A stretch of 64,000 nucleotides of DNA from Pseudomonadota bacterium (GCA_023423935.1 JAFAEQ010000053.1:31172-95171), one strand, 5' to 3'; positions 52,810 to 62,479 are shown, counted from the stretch's first letter. Made by a program: numbers and translations. Notes: generated by a model not told the origin, from the letters alone.

Positions 52810-53547
52810 TCAAGCCATGTGAAGGCCGCCATCCACCACCAGCGTCTGGCCAGTGATGAAGTCGGCATCAGGCGATGCGAAGAAGAACGCAGCGCCGACG
52901 AGATCCTCGGGCTTCTCTTCCCGCTTGAGCGCGCGCCTCTCGATCTGCGCGTCGCGGATCTGTTGCGGCAGTGCCCTGGCAGCGGCGGGAGTCATCGTGA
53001 CGCCGGGCGCAATCAAGTTGACCGTGATGCCTTCACTGCCGAACTCGCGAGCCAGACTACGAGTGAGTCCGATCACTCCCGCCTTGGCCGAGACATAGTG
53101 CGTCTGGCCTGCGACACCTTCGTTCACCGATGCCGAGCCGATGTTGACGATGCGGCCCCAACCGCGGCCCCGCATCAGCGGCAACACGGCACGGCACATG
53201 AAGGCCGTGCCGGTGAGGTTGATGTCGACGATCTTGCGCCAGCTTTCTGCCGACATTTCCAGGAAAGGTTCGACAGGAAAAAAGCCCGCGACATTGACGA
53301 GCACATCGACCCGTCCAGCGTGAGTGCGAGCGACATCCGCGACCGTGTCGCAATCATCGAGCTTGGCGATGTCCGCATCCTGGGTGAACAGCCGCTCGTC
53401 CCCCAACTTCGCACTGAGCTCGCTCAAAGCCTTCCGGTCCATGTCGGTTGCGATCACAGTGTCGCCATTTGCAAGGAATCGCTGCACGAATGGACGACCC
53501 ATGCCGCCGGCAGCGCCTGTCACCACCACTACGCGACCAGTTCTCAT
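52810..53547 (-). CDS. Short-chain dehydrogenase/reductase (SDR)
   Basis: A 245-residue classical SDR. Cofactor motif TGAAGGMGRPF at ~10-20, NVAG at ~90, catalytic IGSASVNEGVAGQTHYVSAK with Ser, Tyr and Lys, and the FabG-like ending DFITGQTLVVDGGLHMA. It is the first gene of the minus-strand redox cluster and faces the LysR gene (122 bp between starts). It likely oxidises or reduces an alcohol/ketone together with the OYE downstream. Confidence 0.94.
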   Translation of the reverse strand: MRTGRVVVVTGAAGGMGRPFVQRFLANGDTVIATDMDRKALSELSAKLGDERLFTQDADIAKLDDCDTVADVARTHAGRVDVLVNVAGFFPVEPFLEMSAESWRKIVDINLTGTAFMCRAVLPLMRGRGWGRIVNIGSASVNEGVAGQTHYVSAKAGVIGLTRSLAREFGSEGITVNLIAPGVTMTPAAARALPQQIRDAQIERRALKREEKPEDLVGAAFFFASPDADFITGQTLVVDGGLHMA

Positions 53548-53669
53548 ACACTGTTCTCCTTGTTGGTATCGGCGGAAAGGCCTGACGGACGTAAGTTGCG
53601 CACCGCCGGATTACTAACGACTGAGGACCGAATCCGAGCCATCCACGCAAGGCAAGCTGTGTTCATCAG

Positions 53670-54650
53670 ATGGAACAATCAGCCATGATGGATTTGAACG
53701 ATTTACGCGTTTTCGAACGCGTCGCCACGCTCAAGAACTTCTCATCGACGGCCAAGGAGCTCGGGCTACCCAAGTCGAGCGTCAGCCGCAGCATCTCGCG
53801 ACTCGAAGAAAAGCTCGGCATCCGGCTGTTTCAGAGATCGACGCGACAGGTGAGCCTGACTGCAGCGGGCGAAGTGCTGTTCGAGCGCAGTCGCGTAATG
53901 CTGCAAGGACTGGAAGATGCGTTCGCTTCGACCGCGGAGCTGGCGCAGTCCCCACGCGGTCAGCTGGTTATCAGTGCCGGTATTGGCTTTGGCGTGAACG
54001 TGCTCGCCCGACAGCTTCCTGAGTTTCTGCGCCGCTATCCCGACGTGCATGTCTCGATCGATCTGACGAGTCGCAATGCCGAGCTCGTGTCGGAGCGCGT
54101 CGACGTGGCCATTCGCATGGGCGAAGTCACCGACTCGACGATGGTTGCCACCCGGCTCGGCGTGCTCACTCAGTATCTGTGCGCGACACGGACGTATCTC
54201 GATACGTTCGGCCGCCCCACGCATCCGCGCGAGTTGAGCAAGCATCAAGCCATCGCGATGCCGAGCGCGAGCGGCCGACCGCATCCGTGGCGCCTGATGA
54301 GCGAAACACATCGCGAGATCGTCGAACCGAGCGCGCGTGTACTCGTCAACGACGCGCTCACGATCTGCGCGCTCGTGCATCAAGGCACCGGCATCGCCGC
54401 GATCTCCGCTTATCTGTGCGGCGAAGGCATTCTGGATGGACGGTTGGAACGCGTGCTCCCGGACTGGTCGCTCGCCCCGCTTCCGGTGAGCCTCATTTTT
54501 CCGAGCAAGCGCAAGATCTCACCTGCGGTTCGCGCTTTCGTCGATTACATGCGCGAAGCGAACGCGACGAATGCGACGTGGTTACGCGACCCGCTGGTTT
54601 CACCGGAGATCGAAATCACTCCGTCAGAATCGCAAGCCCACCCGGATTGA
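53670..54650 (+). CDS. LysR-family transcriptional regulator
   Basis: A 326-residue regulator. N-terminal wHTH (LRVFERVATLKNFSSTAKEL, LPKSSVSRSISRLEEKLG, RLFQRSTRQVSLTAAGEVL). The C-terminal periplasmic-binding-protein-like effector domain (~92-300) includes QLVISAGIGFGVNVLARQLP and VDVAIRMGEVTDSTMVATRL. It most resembles the DsdC/YafC-like group with the S-S-V-S-R helix. An ATG at 53688 is an alternative start. It is divergent from the SDR-OYE-cupin-SRPBCC cluster, its likely target. Its last 35 bp overlap the 3' end of the convergent lipoprotein gene. Confidence 0.93.
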   Translation: MEQSAMMDLNDLRVFERVATLKNFSSTAKELGLPKSSVSRSISRLEEKLGIRLFQRSTRQVSLTAAGEVLFERSRVMLQGLEDAFASTAELAQSPRGQLVISAGIGFGVNVLARQLPEFLRRYPDVHVSIDLTSRNAELVSERVDVAIRMGEVTDSTMVATRLGVLTQYLCATRTYLDTFGRPTHPRELSKHQAIAMPSASGRPHPWRLMSETHREIVEPSARVLVNDALTICALVHQGTGIAAISAYLCGEGILDGRLERVLPDWSLAPLPVSLIFPSKRKISPAVRAFVDYMREANATNATWLRDPLVSPEIEITPSESQAHPD

Positions 54651-56724
54651 GCCCAGTCGAGAACGGCGCACCAGGGACGCGTGTAATCAACCCGGTCGTG
54701 GCGTCGATGGTGTACACGTTCACCTGTCCCGCGGTCTGATTGGACACGTACAGGAATTTGCCGCTCGGATCCGTTTTGATCTTATGCGGCGGGGCACCGT
54801 TGGCGAACGGCGAACCTGGCAGCGGCGTCAGTGCGCCCGTGGCGCCATTGATGCTATACGCACTGATGTCGTTCGAACTACTGTTCGACACATACAGGAA
54901 GCGCCCGCTGGGCTCGACAACCGCGAATGACGATTGAGTGCCGCCGGTGGCGAACGGAGAGCCGGAGACCGGCGACAGAGCACCCGTATCATCATCGATG
55001 CTAAAGGCAGCTACGTTCGCGCTATACGACGTGGCGTACAGGAACTTGCCACGAGGATCGACCGCGAGGGCGCGACCGTACATCGAAGCGTTGAGCGCAG
55101 CGACGCCGACCTGTGTCAGCGCGCCAGTGGCGGCATCGATCGCATATCCGTAGACCGATCGGGTGTCGAAGGATGCCGTGTAAAGGTACTTTCCGTTCGG
55201 CGTGATGAGCGAGTACAGCGGCTGGCCGCCGGTCGACACGGGTGTACCCACGACACTCAGCGCGCCGGTGACGGCGTTGATCGCAAACGCCGCGATGGAA
55301 TTGCCGCTCTGACCAATGGCATACAGGAATCTGCCATCCGGCGTGATGCTGATCGTGCGCGGCCTGTTAGTGGCGACAGCGTAAGGTGACCCCGGCACTA
55401 CGCTCAACGTGCCATTCACGGCATCCACTGCATAGGCGAGGATCTTATTGTTGGTCATGTCCGGCATGTACAGGAACCGCTTGTCGGGTGTGAGCGCCAG
55501 GCTGAAGGACAGGTCTGCTTGGGTGAAGATCGAAGATGCGTGTGAAAGTAAGCCCGTGGCGGGATCGATCGAATACACGCTCAGATCGTCGCTTGCGGCA
55601 CCCGACATGAATACCAGACGGGGAATGGGAGCCACACAGGTGACTGTCACGTTGACGCCGGCATTCGCCATGCTGCCAGTGGCATTGTCGACGCTGCAGC
55701 TCCGTGGAGGAACGCCAGGGTGCGCATCCACCGTGACCGCATAGGCTGTGCCGACGGGGAGCGCCGTCGAGAATGCGAATGCCCCATCCGTGGATACGAC
55801 CACCGTTTCGCTGCCGTTGAGCTTCAGTACGACATCACTCTCGTATCCGCCGACCAACCCGGACACCGTCCCGCTGACAGTGGCCACGTTCGTGACACAG
55901 CTGACGCTGATATCGTGAGTGTCGCTTGCCCGCATCGTGCCGCTGCCGTTGCTGAGCGTGCACGTTTGAGTGGCCGGCTGTGTTTGCACCGTCACCGCAT
56001 ACGTCGCGCCCTGCGCCACGGGCGTCGGGAACGCAAACGGACCATTGTCGGCAAGCGTGAGCACCTCACCGTTCCGGCTCAATGTCAGCGAGCCGATCAG
56101 GCCCGTGACGATTCCGCCGAGCGAATACGTCGCTCGACATTGGACCGCGACGGTCGATACATCCTCACTGCCGACGATGCCCGCACCTGACACGACATCG
56201 CATTGAGCACCCGCAGGTTGCGTGGCCACCGAGATCGCGAAGGTGCTGCCTGACGGCACGCGCGTTGGAAACACGAAGCTTCCGTTCGCCGACACGGACA
56301 GCAGTTCGCTGCCGTTCTGAAGCTGAACAGTGCCATTCAGACCCGAGATCGCACCCCCGATTGCATACTCGTGGGTCGCGCACGTCACACTGACTTCGCT
56401 GTGCGAGGTGTTCGCCGCCGTGCCGCTGTCATTTGCGACAGTGCAAGTCTGATGGGCCGGCTGCGTGCCGACGCTGATGAAATAGGGCTGTCCTGCCGCG
56501 AGCTGTGTCGCAAACTGAAAGGCTCCGTTCTGCGAAAGCGTCAGTTCCTCACTGCCGTTGAGGACCAGCGTCGTGGTTCCGGACAGCCCGCTGATGTTGC
56601 CGCCGACGGCGGCAGTGGCTCTCGGCGGCGTGGTGATCGATCCCGACCAGGAACTCTTGGAATCCAGACAACCTGCCAACGGCAACGCAACTGCAATCAT
56701 CAACACCGACACGGATCGACGCAC
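54616..56724 (-). CDS. Lipoprotein with four Ig-like repeats and a lactonase-type beta-propeller
   Basis: A 702-residue protein. Lipoprotein signal MIAVALPLAGCLDS. Residues ~38-370 hold four repeats of ~80 residues, each with G-x-I/V-S-G-L-x-G, a NG-x-F-x-F strand, a Y-x-V-x-V-x-T-Q-P strand and two Cys that could pair (TCTV...VTC). Residues ~375-702 form a seven-bladed propeller of the 6-phosphogluconolactonase type (LSVYSIDPATGLLS; ITPDGRFLYAIGQSGN; VEPSGRFLYVSNSSSNDISA). It is likely surface-exposed. Whether it has enzyme activity is not evident. It is convergent with and overlaps the LysR gene. Confidence 0.85.
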   Translation of the reverse strand: MRRSVSVLMIAVALPLAGCLDSKSSWSGSITTPPRATAAVGGNISGLSGTTTLVLNGSEELTLSQNGAFQFATQLAAGQPYFISVGTQPAHQTCTVANDSGTAANTSHSEVSVTCATHEYAIGGAISGLNGTVQLQNGSELLSVSANGSFVFPTRVPSGSTFAISVATQPAGAQCDVVSGAGIVGSEDVSTVAVQCRATYSLGGIVTGLIGSLTLSRNGEVLTLADNGPFAFPTPVAQGATYAVTVQTQPATQTCTLSNGSGTMRASDTHDISVSCVTNVATVSGTVSGLVGGYESDVVLKLNGSETVVVSTDGAFAFSTALPVGTAYAVTVDAHPGVPPRSCSVDNATGSMANAGVNVTVTCVAPIPRLVFMSGAASDDLSVYSIDPATGLLSHASSIFTQADLSFSLALTPDKRFLYMPDMTNNKILAYAVDAVNGTLSVVPGSPYAVATNRPRTISITPDGRFLYAIGQSGNSIAAFAINAVTGALSVVGTPVSTGGQPLYSLITPNGKYLYTASFDTRSVYGYAIDAATGALTQVGVAALNASMYGRALAVDPRGKFLYATSYSANVAAFSIDDDTGALSPVSGSPFATGGTQSSFAVVEPSGRFLYVSNSSSNDISAYSINGATGALTPLPGSPFANGAPPHKIKTDPSGKFLYVSNQTAGQVNVYTIDATTGLITRVPGAPFSTGLNPGGLAILTE

Positions 56725-57327
56725 GACTCACCTTGTTATTCTCCAGCGCAAGCTCGACGCGAGCTCCTGACTGGATCAGTTCGATTGGAGGCGCGCATTG
56801 TTCATACGCGAGACGCTATGTGGCGTGACGCCGTGCGGATGTGCGGGCAGTTCATCGTTTGTATGAGCAAGCTGCCAATAGAATCCCTGCGCGCAAATCA
56901 AGCGCAGAGACGAGTTGAGAACATAGGCGCGCAGACACGCGGCGCAAACTCGCCGTGCGCAAACTCGCAAGCACATCGGGAACCCGCTGATGGCGTAGGA
57001 CGCTCAGCCTGGCGTTCGCTTGTTGCCGAGCCCGACCGCTTCCGCTCGTCGTGGAGGGTCGGGAGTGACCTCTGTCCCGCGCGAGCAACCACAGGCGCCA
57101 GATCTGCATCGCTGATGCTCGATAGAGCCCCGGATATCCGAATCCCTGCACAGACTTCCGTTCAGCCATCAACGCTTGACGGTGAGAAGGCGCCCAGAGT
57201 ACAGAGGCGCAATGTGACACCGCCGCGCGACACGCCTGCGCCCCTGGATGGGGGCGGACTCTGCGAGTCCGGAAGTGTCGGCGCCGCTTCTATCGTCAGC
57301 TGATTTCAATCCGACAGGTGCACTTCC
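56725..57327. other. 603-bp gap without a supportable gene
   Basis: Open frames on both strands are Arg/Ser-rich and lack ribosome-binding sites. Short GCGCAAACTCGC-type repeats occur near 56940-56970 (GCAAACTCGCCGTGCGCAAA). I see no terminator or promoter with confidence. Confidence 0.5.
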
Positions 57328-57642
57328 ATGTTCATTCACAGCGCACTCTTCTGGCTAAGAAAGGATCTGACCGAAGCGCAACGAGAATTGTTCGTCTCGG
57401 AGCTGCGCCTTCTCGCAAAGCTTCCTTACCTCGAACACGGCTATGCAGGCCCGCCCGCACAGACCGAACGTCGTCCCGTCGCCGATCATTCTTTCGACTT
57501 CGCAACTTCGTTCCATTTCAAATCGCTCGAAGACCATACGTTCTATCAGACCCAGTGCGAACATCACGCGAGGTTCGTCGCCACCTGCCAGTCCTTCTGG
57601 GAGCGCGTGGTGATTCATGACATCGAACCGTTCAAGGAATGA
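57328..57642 (+). CDS. Dabb (stress-responsive A/B barrel) domain protein
   Basis: A 104-residue protein of the dimeric alpha-beta barrel fold: MFIHSALFWLRKDLTEAQRE at the start, AGPPAQTERRPVADHSFDFA in the middle, FHFKSLEDHTFYQTQCEHHA, and the closing VVIHDIEPF. AGG lies about nine bases upstream. The fold is shared with small monooxygenases and cyclases. The role is unknown and it stands alone. Confidence 0.85.
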   Translation: MFIHSALFWLRKDLTEAQRELFVSELRLLAKLPYLEHGYAGPPAQTERRPVADHSFDFATSFHFKSLEDHTFYQTQCEHHARFVATCQSFWERVVIHDIEPFKE

Positions 57643-57987
57643 CGTCGGCAGCGGGCGACCTGATTAGCCGAGCCACGAATCCGCAGCACCCGATGCGGGG
57701 GGAGCTGCGGTCTCACTTCCCTGTGGATTCGGCTTCAGCCGAACAGGTTGGTGTCCGACCTCTCACTTCCCTGTGGGTTCGGCTTTAGCCTGACTAAAGT
57801 CGGACCTACAGGCGGACCTACGAGCGGACCTGCAGGCGGACAAAAGGGCGGGGCCACGGCCTGACAGATTCGTGACGCGATAGCGTGCGAATCCAGAACG
57901 CGATCCTTACGCTGGACGAATCATCAGCGCCCGGCGATCGAAGGAATCCTTCGAGCGTCCACGAACTGAACAGCATCGAGACCCGCC
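57643..57987. repeat. REP-type palindromes (TTCGGCTTCAGCCGAA family)
   Basis: TTCGGCTTCAGCCGAACAGG (57730) and TTCGGCTTTAGCCTGACTAA (57778) are palindromic and each follows CTTCCCTGTGG. Then come four GCGGACC-TACAG/GCGG direct repeats (57806-57845). The related GGTTCGACTTCAGTCGAAC occurs at 61840-61866 and 62025-62045. No gene in the 345 bp. Confidence 0.65.
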
Positions 57988-59298
57988 ATGATTCGCATCC
58001 TGACATCGCTACAAGCTGCGGCCCTTGCCCTCGCCCTGTCGACGGTTGCGCGGGCCGAGTCGTTGGAAGAGACATACGCGAAGCTCTGCGCCGGCGAGGT
58101 ACGCAGCGAAACTTGTGACGTGCTTCGCAAAGCACTGCTCGAGAAACTCAGCGCCGTCGGCACGCCGCAGAAGGAAGCAGTCAGCGCAGAGGATGCGCGT
58201 CGCGAGGCGCTCATTGCGAAGTGGGGCTTCCAAGGGCGAGAGGCACTCATCGGCAAGCAGCTCGCCATCAACCAGTCCATGTCCCCGGGCAACAAGTTCT
58301 CGACTTACTCCTACGGCGTGATGCTGTATGAGTATGAGTGGCTCAGCGACACGCAACTGAAGAAGACCACCAGCCTGCTCGAATCGACGAGCTACAGCTG
58401 GGGTTATGGCGCCAAAGGAGAACCCGATCCGCTGCCCGCGAGCGCCTTGTTCCGATGGGTCGAAACCATGACGCTCGACGAAGCCGCAGCCAAGATCAAC
58501 GTCGAGCAACGTCATGTCAGCGGCTCCATGACCGGGACCGAACACAAGTATCAGATCGGCCTGGCACCGGCTTCCGCATTCGGGCAGCCGTTTCATCAAG
58601 AACACAAGATAGGCGAAGACCTGATCTTCACGGACGGAAGTTATGAAGGTGAGAATCGCGACATCGTCTCCGGAAAGATCGTCAATGGTGTAAAGGTCCC
58701 TTCTTCGTACGTTCGCATTTTCAAGGTCGACACGCTGTCTCCCGCGCAAATCAATGCGCTCATCGCAGGCGAGAAGCAGAAGTTCGTCGCGACGATTTCA
58801 CAGCTCCATCAGAAGCAAAACTCCGGCGATGGTTGGCTTCGCGCACTCATCGGTGCCGGCGTCGGTCTCGCCGCAGGCCAGGCGTACGGCCTCGACAGCA
58901 CACAAACACTTGGTGCAGTCATGAAGGGAATTGAGGTCACCAGCAACGGCAACCCTGCAGGCGCAGCTGCAGGCACGGTCGGCGACCAATTGATCGGCAA
59001 TTCATCGGGCACAACGCCGACCCGCACGACCAGCAACGCCTCTTATCCGACGAAACCGAATCTCGCCTCGAGCGCGTGCACCGGCTTCACCGAAGACAAC
59101 TACAGAACCAAAGCGGTCGAAGGCGGCGGCGACAGCCAACTGAAGACGATGTGCGGCCAGGCATTCGAGTACTACACCATGTACAAACGAGCGATCGCAC
59201 AGGGCTACAGCGAGTCAGATGCGAACCGCACATACGCGGCTCACGAGGACTCCGCTCGCGTCGCGAGCGGGTATTTGCAGAGTCATGGGGAGAGGTAG
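57988..59298 (+). CDS. Secreted protein of unknown function (436 aa)
   Basis: Signal peptide ~1-23 (LQAAALALALSTVARAES). The first third has Cys pairs (YAKLCAGEVRSETCDVL). The middle is a mixed domain (EYEWLSDTQLKKTTSLLEST; FGQPFHQEHKIGEDLIFTDG). Near ~285-335 there is a Gly/Ala-rich stretch (LIGAGVGLAAGQAYG), possibly membrane-interacting, then a Ser/Thr/Asn-rich linker and a C-terminal helical domain with two Cys (SACTGFTEDN; LKTMCGQAFEYYTMYKRAIA). No family recognised. The next gene, 240 bp on, is an unknown membrane protein on the same strand. Confidence 0.78.
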   Translation: MIRILTSLQAAALALALSTVARAESLEETYAKLCAGEVRSETCDVLRKALLEKLSAVGTPQKEAVSAEDARREALIAKWGFQGREALIGKQLAINQSMSPGNKFSTYSYGVMLYEYEWLSDTQLKKTTSLLESTSYSWGYGAKGEPDPLPASALFRWVETMTLDEAAAKINVEQRHVSGSMTGTEHKYQIGLAPASAFGQPFHQEHKIGEDLIFTDGSYEGENRDIVSGKIVNGVKVPSSYVRIFKVDTLSPAQINALIAGEKQKFVATISQLHQKQNSGDGWLRALIGAGVGLAAGQAYGLDSTQTLGAVMKGIEVTSNGNPAGAAAGTVGDQLIGNSSGTTPTRTTSNASYPTKPNLASSACTGFTEDNYRTKAVEGGGDSQLKTMCGQAFEYYTMYKRAIAQGYSESDANRTYAAHEDSARVASGYLQSHGER

Positions 59299-59538
59299 AC
59301 GGGATCGCGTCAAAACCGATAAGCGTGGCAAGGAAATGCTCCCTGCACTGAACTGCTTTGATGTATTCCGATATCGAGGAGCAGCTCGCGCAGCGGTGCA
59401 TTGGACTGAGAATCCACGCGACGCATTCAGCGAGAGCTGACAAAAACCGTGAGGGCTGCGGGCAGCCGCTATGACCTGCAACGTCCCCAGGTCTCAGCAC
59501 TCCGCCAGAAAGCGGCAACAGCCACACAGAGGAATTAG

Positions 59539-60279
59539 ATGAGTACGAACAGCACTCAGGGAACTGCTGAACAGACTTCCCTATCATCGCCATGGAACCG
59601 GCTGGGCGTCCCCGCCGGTTTATTGATAGCTGCGTTCGCCGGAATCCTGTTCGCTGTCGGCAGACAGAATCGGGCTGCCTTCCTCTATCAGCTCGGACTG
59701 GACATCTATCAGGTCCCTGATGATTTTAACAGCTACGCTCTGGGCGGCTTTGGAACGATAACGAGTCTCGCCATTCTGTGGCTGATCGGAACTGCCGGTG
59801 CGTTCTTCGTGCTCGCTGCGCTCACTTGGTGGCTTCCTCCCATTTGGGGTCGAGCGAAGCAACGACGGCCATTGCTTTCGCGGGCGGCACGCTGGGTGAG
59901 TGAATCGCCAGAGACGACACCCAGGGCGCATGGAAGACATGCGGCGATCGCGATCATGGCATTGGGGAGCATCTACTTCGTTTGGCTGACGCGATTCATC
60001 CTCAACCAGGCTCAGGAAGCCGGCACAAGCAGAGGCGAACGATTCATCACTGCGTTGAGCAGTGACCGTGAGAATGAAACCAAGTCCAACACGCACTGGA
60101 TCCAGCTCTCGTTTCCCGGTCCGCGCCCGATCGAGGAGGGGTACCGCCTGCTCTGTACCGAGAAGATCTGCTCCATCTACCAACCAGACGTGAAGATGGT
60201 TTCTGTCGTTCCACTCGAAGGTTTGACTGCGATGCGAGTGCTGGATGAAAGACCTCGGTCACAGTCGCTAAGCCCATGA
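59539..60279 (+). CDS. Unknown multi-pass inner-membrane protein (246 aa)
   Basis: Three predicted helices: ~25-43 (VPAGLLIAAFAGILFAVG), ~72-98 (TSLAILWLIGTAGAFFVLAA) and ~133-152 (AAIAIMALGSIYFVWLTRF). A ~90-residue C-terminal soluble part carries two Cys (RLLCTEKICSIYQPD). GAGGAA lies upstream at a suitable distance. I do not recognise a family. It follows the unknown secreted protein and may act with it. Confidence 0.75.
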   Translation: MSTNSTQGTAEQTSLSSPWNRLGVPAGLLIAAFAGILFAVGRQNRAAFLYQLGLDIYQVPDDFNSYALGGFGTITSLAILWLIGTAGAFFVLAALTWWLPPIWGRAKQRRPLLSRAARWVSESPETTPRAHGRHAAIAIMALGSIYFVWLTRFILNQAQEAGTSRGERFITALSSDRENETKSNTHWIQLSFPGPRPIEEGYRLLCTEKICSIYQPDVKMVSVVPLEGLTAMRVLDERPRSQSLSP

Positions 60280-60350
60280 GCGTTTACCCAGCGCATCCGC
60301 ACACGCGAGCACTACCTGTCTGACGAATCCTGTCGCGCGTCTCACTCCCC

Positions 60351-61622
60351 TCACCCCGCCCCCTCCAACGCCACCAGCCCCAATCCTTCGATCTCCTCGA
60401 TGCTCTTGCCGGCGATGCCTTGCAGGTCGCCGAACATTCCTGTCGTGGCGCCGATCATTCTCTCAATCTGGGTTTCGCGCTTGGCCCATTGTTTCTGGAT
60501 CGCTTTCTTTTCGGCGTTGAGATCGTCCTGCATCGAGGTGAAGGCTTCGACCATGGCTTGCAGGCGTTGGCGGAAGCGAGGGCCGGTGAGGTATTCGTAG
60601 ACCATTGCGGCTTTGGTTTCGCGGCCTTCGGATGACTGACGCGCGATCGCGAGCTCGACGAGTGCTTTGCGCAGCAGTGTGGCGACCGGCAGTGCGCACT
60701 GCGGGCTCACGACGTACACGCCTTCGATGAGATCGAAGTTCTTCACGTCCTTCGGCAGGGTCTGGCTGACGATCACGGCGAACTCGGCTTTCGCGGTGCG
60801 CTGATCCTCGCGAAGTTTGGCGAGCCAGCCGTCGCTCCAGTTCCTGGTGCGCTTGGATTCCCAGAGGATCGAGCCGCAGGCGTTGCCGGAGGGAGTGACG
60901 ACGAGCTGCACGACATCGCCGCCGAACTCGCCTTTCTGGACGCGCATGATCGTGTCGTGCACGAAGCGGCCGGTGAGAAGCGATTCGAGCTCCTGCTCCT
61001 GCACGTCGCCCTGCAGTTGCTGCGAGCCCTGCTCGGCCTTGCGACGCAGATCTTCGATCTGTTTCTGCATCGAGCCGATGAGCTGGTCCTTGTCGGCGAG
61101 CTTCAGCTTGAGCTGATCCTCGGCGTCCTGTTTCGCCTTTGCCTGGATCGCAGCGACGCTCTCGCTGATGCGCTTCTCGACGGTGAGCTCGAGCTCGCGC
61201 TCTTTCTCCTGCAGCTCGCGTTGCTTGCGAATGACTTCGGCCTGCGTGCGCTGCGCCTCGGCGAGCTTTTCGTCGCGGCGCTTGAGAAGGTCGTTCAACT
61301 CGCTTACCTCGCGCTGCCGCGTTTCAAGCTCCGCACCCAGCGCGAGGCGTGCCTTGCGCTGCTCGTCCTCGGCGACTTTCTTGCGTTCTAGCGCGACACG
61401 CTCTGCCACCTGCGCGTCGAGCGATTCGCGCTCGCGGTTGACGGCGGCTTCCCGCTCGCGAAGCTGCGCCTCCAGACGCTTGAACTCGGCTTCCTTGTTC
61501 TTCAGCAGCGGCGCCGCCAGAGATTCTGTCAATTTGATTTCGTGCTGACAGTGCGGGCAGGCGATCGTGGGATCGGGAATGTGCTCGTCTCGGACGGCAA
61601 TCGTGCGCGGGTGGGCTGACAT
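60351..61622 (-). CDS. DUF2130 coiled-coil protein (restriction-endonuclease-like C-terminal fold)
   Basis: A 423-residue protein. An N-terminal Cys pair (TIACPHCQHEIKL) looks like half of a zinc ribbon. A long coiled coil follows at ~40-210 (EAEFKRLEAQLREREAAVNR; SEVELNDLLKRRDEKLAEA-type heptads). The C-terminal DUF2130 domain has GSILWESKRTRNWSDGWLAK, LREDQRTAKAEFAVIVSQTL and VYVVSPQCALPVATLLRKAL. The E-x-K (WESKRTRNW) motif is typical of PD-(D/E)XK-like folds, so a nuclease-type role is conceivable. It stands alone. Confidence 0.9.
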   Translation of the reverse strand: MSAHPRTIAVRDEHIPDPTIACPHCQHEIKLTESLAAPLLKNKEAEFKRLEAQLREREAAVNRERESLDAQVAERVALERKKVAEDEQRKARLALGAELETRQREVSELNDLLKRRDEKLAEAQRTQAEVIRKQRELQEKERELELTVEKRISESVAAIQAKAKQDAEDQLKLKLADKDQLIGSMQKQIEDLRRKAEQGSQQLQGDVQEQELESLLTGRFVHDTIMRVQKGEFGGDVVQLVVTPSGNACGSILWESKRTRNWSDGWLAKLREDQRTAKAEFAVIVSQTLPKDVKNFDLIEGVYVVSPQCALPVATLLRKALVELAIARQSSEGRETKAAMVYEYLTGPRFRQRLQAMVEAFTSMQDDLNAEKKAIQKQWAKRETQIERMIGATTGMFGDLQGIAGKSIEEIEGLGLVALEGAG

Positions 61623-62479
61623 GGCGGACCTCCATTGGTGTCGTGGAGGTCATTCCAGCAGGCGCCGGTATCAAAACGTGAGACTGGGTTTGGGAGCGGA
61701 AGGAGATTTCACACAGAGGACACAGATGAAGAGAAAAGGATCTCCACGGGGAGCACGGGGTGCACGGGGTAAGGAGAGGAGCACGGTCATCGAGCTGGCC
61801 GCGCGGCGGATGCGAAACCTTTGCTGTGGCTTCTTTCCACTGTGGGTTCGACTTCAGTCGAACAGTGGGAGAGGAGAGTTCACACAGAGTGCACAGAGGA
61901 CACAGAGTCGGAAGAGGAGGAATTTCCACGGGGCGCAGGGGGTGCACGGGGTTAAGGAGAGCACGGTCGTCGGAGCTGGCCCAGCGGCGGATGTGAAGAG
62001 CCTGCTGTGGCTTCTTTCCACTGTGGGTTCGACTTCAGTCGAACAGAGTGCACAGAGATCACAGAGATTGAAGAGTGAAGATCTCCACGAGGGACACCGG
62101 GACACGGGGAAGATCAAGAGTTCACACAGAGAGCACAGAGACCACAGAGGTCGGAGGAGAAGAAACGGATCTCCACGGGGTGCACGGGGTTCGCGGGGTT
62201 AAGACAAAGAGCGGAGCTCACAAGAGAACTCAGAGATCACAGAGATCAGAGGGAGAGACGGATTTCTGTGCCGGTATCACTGCCATGACTGCCATCACCG
62301 TCATCACTCGATCACGGGGTTAATCGCGAGAGTGGAGTTCACACAGAGCACAGAGGGCACAAAGTTCGGAGGGAGGTGATGGCTGCAGGCAGCGGCCTGT
62401 CGTGGGACCGAGCCTGCAGCAGGCCTTTCCGACCCCGTGAACCCTCTGTTCCCCGTGGAGATCTTCTTTCCCGGGAGTC
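61623..62479. repeat. Array of CACAGAG / CACGGGG repeats
   Basis: An 857-bp gene-free array. Two tandem ~171-bp units start at 61708 and 61879. Each runs: TTCACACAGAG with CACAGAG repeats, a GAAGAGGA stretch, TCCACGGGG-GCACGGGG repeats, a GAGCACGGTC segment, a CGGCGGATG block, then the palindrome GGTTCGACTTCAGTCGAAC. From 62048 to 62370 the CACAGAG and CACGGGG parts repeat without the rest. Related pieces lie at 63390-63500 and 63790-63870 and, inverted, at 34.1-34.4 kb. Confidence 0.7.

Noticed and set aside
61623..62479. Frames of 70-210 codons through the CACAGAG array
   Set aside because: They only translate the nucleotide repeat (HTEST/RGARG-type peptides) and start without ribosome-binding sites.
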